NCBI GenBank assembly: GCA_002110485.1
Contig: MOWL01000003.1
Location: 682,001-746,000 of the forward strand
Direction: 5' to 3'
Length of the DNA stretch: 64,000 nucleotides
Source of the DNA: Emergomyces orientalis
Taxonomy: Eukaryota; Ascomycota; Eurotiomycetes; Onygenales; Ajellomycetaceae
Below are positions 10,557 through 20,376 of this stretch, one piece after another (position 1 is the first letter of the stretch; each line of letters opens with the position of its first letter). The notes below the pieces were generated by a model that saw nothing but the letters and a program-made list of their open reading frames with translations, was not told where the DNA came from and ran no database searches. Made by a program: the position numbers and the translations under genes.

Positions 10557-11428
10557 AAAATATCTCATGCACCTGTGTATGCATAAAAGGGGGGTTAAGG
10601 TTTAGAGATTCAGGGGTAAAGAAATGTCTTTCCTTACCTAGTCTAATTAACTAAATATTCATAATTACCTAGGTGTACAGGCATGGCCCTCATTCCCAGA
10701 TGCATGTGTTCGTGTTTAAAAAAAAAAAAATCTCTCGTATATGCGGACCCGGAGGCGAACGGAAATTTGAGGTGCAGATGGTGAAAGTGACTGCTGAGAG
10801 GCCAGAGTGAGGGAGAGGGCGGTCTTAATCGTGGTTCATTGCCACCTTTTGTGAAGGTGGCAGATATATGGGCGGGCCAAAGAGCTCTATTTAATTTTCC
10901 TCTTGATATGGATAAGTAATTATATCGTGACGTAGAAAAGAATTGAAATTAGCATCAATAGATGGCTTAGTTACCATAGATCTCAAAATACCCCTTTTTT
11001 ATCTAAGGTACGAAGCGTCAGCGCTTTTATTTAGTTATGGGAGAGTAACTTTATTTTCGCTATAATTTATTTTTAAAGTCAGGGTTCGAGTAAGTATTAA
11101 GTTAACATGCATGTACAGACAAATATACGACGTATACAATCTATCAGATACTCTCGTCACGCATAAAGACAAAATAGCTCAGGGAATACAGCAAAGGGGA
11201 AAAAAAAGGGGGGGGGGGACAACCGCAGCTCAAATGTAGCATTAAAGCAAAAAACAAACAAAAAACAGAGAAGAAATGCAACAAGAGCTCTCGTAAAGAA
11301 AATGCATCAATCAATCAAGGCATAAACACATCAGGTATCTAAAATAGACAAGAAAAAAAAGGGCTCATTGAATCACGGCCAACCATTTAATTTGTACCCA
11401 GAAATATACCCTCGCACTGAAGTGCGTT
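10557..11428. other. Intergenic between convergent genes
   Basis: AT-rich sequence holds the 3' flanks of the esterase and of nha1. Visible elements are a run of 13 A near 10717–10729, a 9-bp inverted repeat at 10840–10862 (TGCCACCTT, 5-nt loop), and a run of eleven G at 11208–11218. No gene was found. Confidence 0.6.
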
Positions 11429-14400
11429 TTACAAATGCCTCCCCTTCTCCCCTCCCCACGAAACCCGCGGCGTATGTCCTCTCCCACCATTCCCATTCCC
11501 ACTCCTCTCGCTAAGTCCCCCGATGCCCGAATTCCCACTATCACCATTGCCCTCGTCCTCCTCTTCATCACCATCACCACCACCAGCAGATCCCGAACCA
11601 GCTATATGCGCCGTTGGCGGGGATGTAACCACCTCACCCGCGGCCGCCCTTCTCCTCGATGGCCTCGTACCATCCGCAAACTGCACTTTACCCTTCACAA
11701 CACGAGGCTCTCCATCATCCTCACTATCAGGCTCCTGGATGGCCGCAGGCCGTCGTCCACGTCTACCCATTCGGACCTGAGTTCCACCAGGAGATTCCGT
11801 GCCATCCCCGTCATCCTCATCATCGTCATCGTCATCGTCAGCTGGATCCTGCAGTTCACCCAGCGCTGCCAGCCGGCGTTTTCGCTCAGCGGGTGTCTCA
11901 GCGCTGTCGTGTACGGCGTGCTGTGAGGGTGTGGGGTTGGTGGAAACGGCTAGGCCGGCCAGTTGGCGGAGTTGGGAGGGCGGGATGCGTTCGGTGCCAT
12001 CGTCGTCAGAATCGCGACGGTCGCGGGCGGAGGATGGGGAAGCGGAGCCGCTTGGTTCACCTCCGTCGCTGGAGGCGGCTATGAGGCGCCGTCGACGCGC
12101 TCCGGCATCGGAGGTCATGCGGTCGGAATATTGCGCGAGGGCGGCGGTAATGTCGCCGGTTTGAATATGTTGTAGTTGTTGTTGTTGTAGTAGTAGTAGT
12201 TGTTGTTGTTTTTCTTGTCCTGGTTCTCTCGTGGTTTGGGAATCGTGGGTAGGTTGGAGGAATAGTTGTGGCTGTGATTGTATTACTTGATGTTGAAGAT
12301 GGGATGGACGAGCACGCTCCTTTTGGAGGGCGGCCTTCACTTGTTCCGGGGTGGAAGAGTGATGGAGGAGTTCCGTGCGAGTCTTGGGGTCAAGCGCGCG
12401 GATCTGTTTGATAAAATCTTGCTTGCTCATTCTGCGTCCCATATCGGGCCTCGTCATTAGGTCCGGCCTTGTTACGGTGAACCGAAGTCGCTCATCATCT
12501 GATGAGTCACCCTCGGTCTGTTGCATTTTATTCGAGGGCGGTTCGCCACCTTCTTTATGCTCTCCCAGGCCAATCCAGTTTCCTACGCGAGACATCTTTC
12601 GTCGCATAGTCTCTAGCTCGATTGGTGAGGGGAGGTTCGCGTCTGTAGGACTATTAATCCCAACTTCCTCTAAATCCTTCGAACGCTTTTCCTCAGGAGG
12701 GATGGTGTATTTCTTGATAACTTCACCATCTGCATCTTCCACAATGACTGTGTTCCCAAATTGATAGGCCTTGGCGGATCGACGACCTCTCTGGTCAGGC
12801 TTCTGAACAGATGGTGCGGGCCTAGGTTCTTTTACTCCCCCCTGCCCAATGCCCATCCATACAGGGAGTCGTTTTCTAATATTTTCATGAGTATACCCCG
12901 TCTTCTCACCAACAGCGTCAAGACCTTCACCCTCGATTTTCTCATGCGCTTGGCGCTTGGATTTTGGAGGCCGCCCAATTCGATCTTCGCGAAGCTGGTT
13001 ATTATGTTCCATGTGATCTTTTTGTTCCTCATGGGTCATGTGACTGACATCGGAAGTATCCAAAACATTACCTTCCTCGTCTTCGAGAATTAGTTTGTCG
13101 CCTTCACGGTACACTTCTATCCTAGGTCCTTGTGTCGTGGACTCGGGTGGTTCCTGGGGAAACTTGTTCTCATCTGAGATCTCTCCTTGTGTAGAACCAG
13201 TGGCGTCCAACCTCCTCAGTGGCATAATTGCGGACTGACTAATCGGACCACCAGCGCCTCTTTTCCGTCTTCTCGGGGGCTTGCGACTAGATGCGCGGCT
13301 ATTCGGTTCACTTTCCGCATCTTCTCTCTGACGTCGCAGTAGATTCCCTGGAAACCCAATCGGGCCCAGAGTACCAGGTGGGAACTCTGGAAGTTTCCCA
13401 TTCGACTCTGACTCCATCGATTCTTTGCGTAAGGACAGAGAGGCCTTGGATTGTGTTTGGATGCGAGGAAGCCTGTTCATCCATGATGGCCCGTCCTCGT
13501 TGGATTGCGTGTAGGACATCGTGATGGTCAATGTATTGATGTGTTTTCCGAGTGTGAAAACAGCAATTGAAGATCCGTGCACAATAATGGATGAAATCAC
13601 CATGAACGCCGTAATAGGCCAAATGAGAGTGACAATAATGTAGTTGTGATCGCCAGGTTTTGGCAATTCATCGAGAGGTTGGGTTGTTCCGCTATGCAAC
13701 TCTGCCCTGGTGAGGATAGCGGCGAAAATAGCCCCTACACCAATTGGGCCAAAGTGGCCAGCAAACATTGCTTCTCGCCAAGTTTTGATATCCGGTATAA
13801 AAGGTTTCAACATTAACATGATGGGAATCCGGCGGAAAAAGATCACGAAAATGGCAATCACAACCAACCTCCACGGTACCATACCGAGGTCGGGCGCATT
13901 GAACTGTTGCCACGGTATAATGGCCCCAAAATAAACGAAATATGCCAAATTGAGCAGTAGATCAATAACGTTGGAAACGTGGGATTCTTCTGTCTTTTCT
14001 GTAAACCATCCGTCGTTACTGAACCCCACTCCAGCGGAGAAACCTATAAGCAAGTCGTCCATGCCCAGCAAACTGCCGGAGCCTGCGCAAAACAAGGCTA
14101 ATACAAAATAAAAAACAAGAAAACTCTCTCGATCGATAAGGCTCTTCCGTTCGGCTAATTTGATAGCGTGACGACCAATGTAGCCGACCATAAAACCGAA
14201 AAAGGCGCCGAAAATACACTCGTAGAGGACAGTAAAGCAGATCCAATGGTAGGCGACTTGCTTCGCATCTGGTCGGTACTCAATAAGGTAGACGGCAAGG
14301 TAGATAAACGGGAACGCCATGCCATCGTTACAACCTGACTCTGCAGAGAGCAAATCTCGAAGATGTTTGGGTACACGCTTTGCGAATTTTCCTTTACCGA

Positions 14401-14854
14401 CGACGGATGAGGCTAGGACAGGGTCAGTAGCAGTAACACATGCAGCGCAGGCCAAACTTTCCAGCCATGACAAGGGAGGCACCATCCACCATATAAAAAG
14501 GCTAGTTATGAGCCATCCCCAGGTCATGACAGGAAATAAAAGCAAGACGACCGACTTCCAATGTCTTTCCATATACGATTTGGGCAATTCAACACCGACG
14601 GCGAAACACTGCACGACAAGAACGATGCGCGAACATTCCAGCGTGATCTTATCGACATTACCCCATGATATCGGATCGAAGAGGCCGGCAGCGTGAGGAC
14701 CAAAAATGACACCACATAGGGTGGCCACTGTCGCCTCACCAATGTATAGTTTCTCCTTGACGAATAATGAACAGAGCATGAACAAGCTGGTAAACCCGCC
14801 CAGGATCATGTAGGCCACGTGCGGCTTGTCGATGGCAAGATGATCCCACGCCAT
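11429..14854 (-). CDS. nha1: Plasma-membrane Na+(K+)/H+ antiporter Nha1
   Basis: One intron-free frame of 1141 codons runs from ATG at 14852–14854. Residues 1–430 form a hydrophobic cation/proton antiporter domain with about 12 membrane segments. The family signatures are clear: TATDPVL at 141–147 and SGCNDGMAFPF at 173–183, containing the Asn-Asp pair that binds the transported ion. The domain has the short-loop layout of fungal Nha1/Sod2 rather than endosomal Nhx1. The remaining ~700 residues are a disordered cytoplasmic tail, rich in Arg/Ser/Pro, with a Gln/Leu repeat (encoded near 12172–12215) and an Asp/Glu run (near 11815–11840). Such tails in yeast Nha1 participate in signalling and salt tolerance. 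Known family role: export of Na+, Li+ and excess K+ in exchange for protons, setting cytoplasmic pH. Length is typical for filamentous ascomycetes; no key residue is missing. Confidence 0.95.
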   Translation of the reverse strand: MAWDHLAIDKPHVAYMILGGFTSLFMLCSLFVKEKLYIGEATVATLCGVIFGPHAAGLFDPISWGNVDKITLECSRIVLVVQCFAVGVELPKSYMERHWKSVVLLLFPVMTWGWLITSLFIWWMVPPLSWLESLACAACVTATDPVLASSVVGKGKFAKRVPKHLRDLLSAESGCNDGMAFPFIYLAVYLIEYRPDAKQVAYHWICFTVLYECIFGAFFGFMVGYIGRHAIKLAERKSLIDRESFLVFYFVLALFCAGSGSLLGMDDLLIGFSAGVGFSNDGWFTEKTEESHVSNVIDLLLNLAYFVYFGAIIPWQQFNAPDLGMVPWRLVVIAIFVIFFRRIPIMLMLKPFIPDIKTWREAMFAGHFGPIGVGAIFAAILTRAELHSGTTQPLDELPKPGDHNYIIVTLIWPITAFMVISSIIVHGSSIAVFTLGKHINTLTITMSYTQSNEDGPSWMNRLPRIQTQSKASLSLRKESMESESNGKLPEFPPGTLGPIGFPGNLLRRQREDAESEPNSRASSRKPPRRRKRGAGGPISQSAIMPLRRLDATGSTQGEISDENKFPQEPPESTTQGPRIEVYREGDKLILEDEEGNVLDTSDVSHMTHEEQKDHMEHNNQLREDRIGRPPKSKRQAHEKIEGEGLDAVGEKTGYTHENIRKRLPVWMGIGQGGVKEPRPAPSVQKPDQRGRRSAKAYQFGNTVIVEDADGEVIKKYTIPPEEKRSKDLEEVGINSPTDANLPSPIELETMRRKMSRVGNWIGLGEHKEGGEPPSNKMQQTEGDSSDDERLRFTVTRPDLMTRPDMGRRMSKQDFIKQIRALDPKTRTELLHHSSTPEQVKAALQKERARPSHLQHQVIQSQPQLFLQPTHDSQTTREPGQEKQQQLLLLQQQQLQHIQTGDITAALAQYSDRMTSDAGARRRRLIAASSDGGEPSGSASPSSARDRRDSDDDGTERIPPSQLRQLAGLAVSTNPTPSQHAVHDSAETPAERKRRLAALGELQDPADDDDDDDEDDGDGTESPGGTQVRMGRRGRRPAAIQEPDSEDDGEPRVVKGKVQFADGTRPSRRRAAAGEVVTSPPTAHIAGSGSAGGGDGDEEEDEGNGDSGNSGIGGLSERSGNGNGGRGHTPRVSWGGEKGRHL

Positions 14855-17189
14855 AATTGCAGCAGGCTCTTAAACTTGATAACGACGACAGAGCGTGAAT
14901 AAGGGGGAAGCCCTGGCTTTCCCGAGGCCAAATCACCGTCGCCTAAGGGGTAGAGAAGGGTGGGGAGGAATGGGTAATGTTCGAGTGCAGCGGGAATCAC
15001 AGAACCCCCAATTTTCTCAAACCTCTTTCCCTCCTCGCTGCTTTTCCACCCTTTCCGTCTCTGGCGTTCCCGGGAACTTAAAATATTTTATCTCCCCCCT
15101 TAGCAACCTGAACGCCTCAAACGAACCCCAACCAACCACAGCCGGAGCAGACCCTCGTGGCGGTGTGCTTTCCCCTGCTCGAATATTTATCCCTCTTCAA
15201 TCAAGTTGCCAAGAAGCCTCTGGACATATTCCTCCTCCAAAAACTGACATTCAACCTCCGTAAACTCGGGAAAAAGAAACGAAAATTCGGGTTTCAATTT
15301 GTGGTGGCGCTGACACGCGGGCACAGGTGGGGAATCGACGAAATGCGAGAACCAACGGGATAATGAGATAGTTTCCGCGGAGCACCTGATCAGTAAGCTC
15401 GGATTTTTACCCTGCGGTGAAAGAATTGTGTAGAGAGGAGGTTCCAATTTCTCGCTGTCTCCCCGTCACAAAATTTTATTCCGCCCAAAGAGATGGGAGA
15501 GAGAAGAAAGAGGTTAAAAGGCGTTTTTTCCACCAGTGGTCCGAGGAGCTTCAGCCCGCGAAACGAAAAGCGGGCTTAGGCGGCATCCAAGAGCCAGTAG
15601 GAGTACACTAAGTAGTGGTGGCGCTTGTAAGTAGTCCCCTGCGATGTTTTTTAGTGCGTGGGGAACTTCTTTGCCTTGGTTTGTTCAGCTGTATCATGAT
15701 AAAGCTCTCCCACTCTCATGGATCCTTCTAGCACACAGTCAGCGCTTATGTCTGTCTCGCTAAACGGCCTAGACTGGATAGAACTGCCTGTTTGCGAATT
15801 GAAGATGGGGGGATAGATGGCCAGATATCAATTGGAAGATAGAGAGCTGTGGTGGAGATGTTCCGTTTCCAGCACAAGATGACGGGATGATCAAAGCCGG
15901 AAAATGGAGAGGGATTGCTGCCAAGACTTCGCCGCCCGCAGCATGAACCAGCAGAAGGTGAAAAGAGTGGAAGAAGATATTTATATTTATCTTTATATTT
16001 TATATTTATTATCGATTTCATTGTCAAAATAAAACAATACCTATCTTTGATATCTTTACTCCGTAGTGGCATTATCTATATATTCTCTCTCCTTCTTTGG
16101 TCCATCGCATATCACACTGCATGGGGGAAAAACCACCACGTTCTGCCCCACGTCTGGAAATCTGCACGCAAAAATTCCCCATCACAGTCTTGGAAGTCTC
16201 TTGGCTGCATTGAGCTTGGCAATTGCTTGATTTCATTTCTAAAAAAGAAAGCAAATATGCAGAAAGGATGAAAGGGGGAGGGGGGGGAATTACTGAATAA
16301 TTATGATGTAAGCGTTGATTCGGGCAGGCAAGAATAAGAAGAAGAATAAAATTAGATATTCGTATCGATATTTTATATGGTATTTATGTGTGCATGTACG
16401 GATTATAGATGTATATAGTTGTGCCACCGCCACATTGCCCAGATACAGAACCTGGTTGGCTGGGCTACAAATTTCCTTGCTATATACAGTATCAATCGGC
16501 GGACGGCGGAGTTCGGATAACGATGAGATGCGTTTTTCCAGTCGGAATACAAGGGAGTGAAGGGTATGGATAGCAAGGGTTTCGATATACAAAATATAAC
16601 CTTCTCATGTACAGCACACCAGAGAGAGCGTGGGAACGAATTTGTAAAAAATCGCGGAAAATGGTTTGAGGGTTGGTAAGGGGTATTGAAAGAATAGATC
16701 AGTTGCAAGATAGGGAAAAAAGGAGACGGAGATGTAAAAATAAAATATAAAAAAGGAGGAAGAAGAAGAAGGAGGAGAAGAATAAAAATCGAACTCGAAC
16801 TCGACCTTGACCTTGACCTTGACCTCAAAATTAGGATCAATATGTAGGAAAGTAAAAATGGAAAACATTAACCGCTATCCAAGCAATCATGAAGGGTTTC
16901 ATCATCCAAAAAGACCAGAAACAGAGAAAGCAAAAAGAAACCGCACTCGACGACATCAAACCAGGCTATACGAACAGGGGAATTTCGGTTAAGTGACAGA
17001 CTACGAATATCGACGGAGAGAGGAAGACGAAAACGAAGACAAGGAGAGCTAAATAAATGACACATTCGACAGGGAAAGGGTAAACGTTTCAAATTTCCGT
17101 TTCCATATCCACACACTCGGTCAACACCACAAAACGCACCCTGTGCGGGGTACGTGGTATGATGTTTTCGTTATCCACAATCCATCCTT
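14855..17189. other. Intergenic: nha1 upstream region and mvp1 3' flank
   Basis: No gene is supported. From 14855 to about 15650 lies the probable promoter and leader of nha1. From about 15700 to 17189 the sequence is AT-rich and likely belongs to the 3' flank of mvp1. It has a G-rich run near 16265–16287 and a short hexamer repeat of GACCTT/GAACTC units at about 16790–16826. Confidence 0.55.
16790..16826. repeat. Short tandem hexamer repeat
   Basis: About six consecutive 6-nt units of the form GAACTC then GACCTT occur in the 3' flank of mvp1. They encode nothing recognisable. Confidence 0.75.
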
Positions 17190-19710
17190 CTACTCAGTAG
17201 TAGGCATCGCTTCCACTTCCTCACACAGAGAACGCCAGTTATCGGCCTGTAGCTCTGCATATTTCACCCTCTCCTGGCTCCAGTCCTGATGCAGCCGGCT
17301 GATATGATACTGGCTCATCTGGAAATACAACAACTCATCGCGGATACATTCCTTGATGAACACGCCTCTGGCATGCTGCTGGACTATAGATTCCTTGTCC
17401 TGCAGGAAAGAGAGAAAGAAATCATGTTAGCCAGTGTCCAGAGGCTAATTATGTCCCATTTTCGGTTTCTAGCTGGGAGGAGATGCAAAAGTAACCATCA
17501 GACATTTCTTCGTACCTTGATAATCGCATCTTCAACTTTCTCCACTTCCCCAGGTTTAACTGTCCCTTCAGGCTTAGCCCGTAAGTCTTCCAATTTCCTC
17601 TCATTGCTCTCAATCCGCCGTTCGAGTTGTGGAATGTTGTCCTTGGCATAGCGGTCCCTCCGATCGAAGAGTTCGCGCATAGCCACGAGACAATCTCGCT
17701 GGATCTTGAGATCTTCTAAGACCCCGTCATTCCAGGCACAAGCCTCATCATCCAACAATCCCTGGCTGGCTATGAGGTGCTTGGCTGTGGAATTTATGCC
17801 GTTGTTCAACAGCGGCACGTCGTTCGTGTCCACGGCATATGTGTCTGACGTACTATCGGTCAGGGCCTGCAGGGCTCTAGAAAATCGGAATTGGTCGGCG
17901 GCAAGACCTTGATTGCGTTTTGCAAGACGGTCAAGTAGGTTACAGAGGTTGATATAGATGTCAGCTGAACGCTTGATACCAGAACGAACCCTTTCAAAAG
18001 TTTCATTCAAAGTAGGAGGGAGGGAGTCTTCGAGATTTGGAGGTAACGGTTTGCCTGTAAATTCCTCCTGGACGGAAATAGTAGCTTGTTTTCGCCAGAC
18101 GGACAACTCCTAGGTTAGGGTTTAGTATTATTTAGCTGCAATAATGGGCGCGAGAGATATCTATAACTTTAGCCACGTACTGTAGGAACAGTCAAGAACA
18201 TTACCACCAGTTGCTCCTGGTTCAACACCGGATGGCGAACTAGCGAATTTGCGAATCGTACTAAACCCTTCCGTCGCTTGTCGAGAAAGGAGTTTGAATC
18301 CGCTGCGAGGTGAGTGCCATTGACTTTGTTAAAAGCATCTGTGAGCATTTTTTAAGCTTGAAGTCAAGCTTTGAACGTACCTGCAACCCTCTTTGGAGGG
18401 AGAAGTGGTATCTGCCGAAACGGGTACCGTTTTTGTAGACAGTCCACCAACCACACAAAATCACTGTATCTCCGAATTACAGAGCTTCCTCGCCGTGAAG
18501 ATTTGACTTCATAGTTTCGATGCTGGAAAAAGAACATGCCCTCCTTTTCGGGTAGCATGTTGATCGTGATCACTTCTTCTATTCCTTGTGTGGTGATCCT
18601 CCCACCGCCAAGGGACCTAGATATATTATTAGAATTGGAATTTCCCTGGTCATCTCCTGATTGTCCGAATCCATCCCCTAATCCGGGGTTTCCTGCGTTT
18701 CCAAAGCTGGCACCAGACGGGCTGGAGAAATTATCCCCCCAACCAGACGCGACACTGCCGGGAGTATTTTCGCTAGGCTGTCCGGCAGATTGATCACCCT
18801 CATTGGCGGAATCGGCGTGGACGTTATATGCGCTTGAAATTCTGTGAGCAAAACCATTCGCAGTAGAATGTGAAGAAGCGACGAACCCGTTTATTCCAGT
18901 GCTGGCCCCAATAGCATTCTCAATGGGATGGTTATGGCCGCGATGTAGTGCGGGACTTCCCCATGGATCGGAGTCCCCAAGAGACCCCTGTGTCATCCGT
19001 CGTGGGGGCGATTGGTGGGGTACAGGCACCGCGTTATCGTGTTGCGCTATCGCTGTGCCGCTGCGGGACTTCAATCGATCGACGTGGGGAATGTTAGGCC
19101 TGGGAAGTCCTATAATTTCGTAAAACCACTTATGAGTTTACATTGACACCCCAATACATTACATTACAACCCAAGATGAAAAGGCAGTATAAAGGAAAGA
19201 AAAAAGCTTACTCTTCCTTCTCTCGTCAATCGTATCAAAAGTGAGATCTTCACCCTCCTGGGCTAAACCTATCAGAGCAAGCAGGACGTTGAATTCACCT
19301 CTCCCTAGCCCATTTGGCGGATCACGGCCACCTGGAACCACCATATTAAGAACGGTAGCTTGTTCATCAGCGCTTAGACCCGTATCACGCAGGACTTTCT
19401 TTGCTCCCTCGACAGAAATGCCGGCACCAAGTTTATCGCCCGAATCCAACACCACATCGTATGCATCAATGTACCCCCCCGGAACCTCCGAAGCGGGCAA
19501 TAACATCTTCACAAGTTCATGGCGCGCGGCCCGCTTCGGGTTTGGAGAGTTCCATGCCGAGGAATCCGCAGCGCCGTCGTCGGCAAAAAGGGAAGAGGAT
19601 GAGGTTGCACCCAAGGCTGGCTGGTCTGAAAACAAGGAGGATTTGGAGCGGGATGTAGAATTGGCCTTGGCCACAGGAGGGTCCTCGGGGGAGGTACCAA
19701 AGAGAGACAT
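17190..19710 (-). CDS. mvp1: Sorting nexin Mvp1 (SNX8-type, PX-BAR)
   Basis: Five exons on the minus strand: 19212–19710, 18381–19109, 18181–18323, 17516–18109 and 17190–17399. All introns are GT…AG, and the spliced product is 724 aa, the usual size of filamentous-fungal Mvp1. Residues about 55–165 form an EH-like helical region at the N-terminus. A disordered Ser/Gly/Asn stretch follows. The PX domain spans about 345–455 with the phosphoinositide-binding motif RRYSDF at 379–384 and the LLPPKR element. Residues about 460–724 form the BAR coiled-coil domain (ELSVWRKQATISVQEEF … LERRIESNERKLEDLR). Known family role: binding PtdIns3P on endosomes and promoting retromer-linked or retromer-independent recycling and vacuolar sorting. 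For exon 3, an alternative acceptor 15 nt upstream (exon start 18338) also keeps frame and would add five residues within the PX domain; I chose 18323 because its protein joint (RVAVNGTHLAADSN) looks conserved. Confidence 0.93.
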
Positions 19711-20376
19711 GCTGAGGGAGCGAGGGGGAACGAAGCAGGGTTCTTGATCAGAGGGGGGATTGTATGGAGTTATGATTAAAGTCCCGACCAGTTTCACACC
19801 AGAAAGGCAAAGCTACGCCAGGGTAGCGAGATATGTCAATTGCAAATGCTCACCACTCAGCCTGGTCGTGAGCTCAAGAAGAAAGATAGCTTCAAGGGCG
19901 TGTTTATTGGGTTGCCTGGCAGAGGCTGAGTTGGTTGCTGCGAAGTCGATGGAGTGGAGAAATTCGCGGTTCAGCGCTAGTGACATCTACATCAGCCACA
20001 ATCACGGGGTTTGCATCAAGCACGGGTCGATATTTAGCACTGTGCAGCATATATACCCTGGAAGAAAAGTATGAAATATTAACCAGGATACACCTAATAA
20101 GAATTAACTTATCTGCTTTTGTTGCAAGGAATCATTCATTGTCACGTGTTAATTACATCATTGGTGGGTCAAACGTTGCTTTTCCGCTTTTTCTCTCCAC
20201 CTCATTGATCGAGATGAGTGTAGATTAAAAAAATCGAAAATATAAGGCATGAATATGTATTTCACTGAAGGTGAAATAAATGCCGATAACTTCCACCAAC
20301 AAAACAAATAACCTCATACGCATCCCGTACGTTATCCATCCTCTCCTATATGGTAGTTTTAAAACTATATGCAAAA
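19711..20376. other. Spacer between tandem minus-strand genes elg1 and mvp1
   Basis: It contains the mvp1 promoter and leader and the elg1 3' flank. The frame of mvp1 stays open upstream of its ATG to about 19797 but has no further ATG. No separate gene is visible. Confidence 0.6.

Noticed and set aside
10840..10862. 9-bp inverted repeat with 5-nt loop
   Set aside because: A perfect stem of this size is expected about once by chance in 64 kb. No neighbouring terminator or RNA context in a eukaryote.
20258..20278. 8-bp inverted repeat (TATTTCAC, 5-nt loop) past the elg1 stop
   Set aside because: Chance occurrence at this window size.
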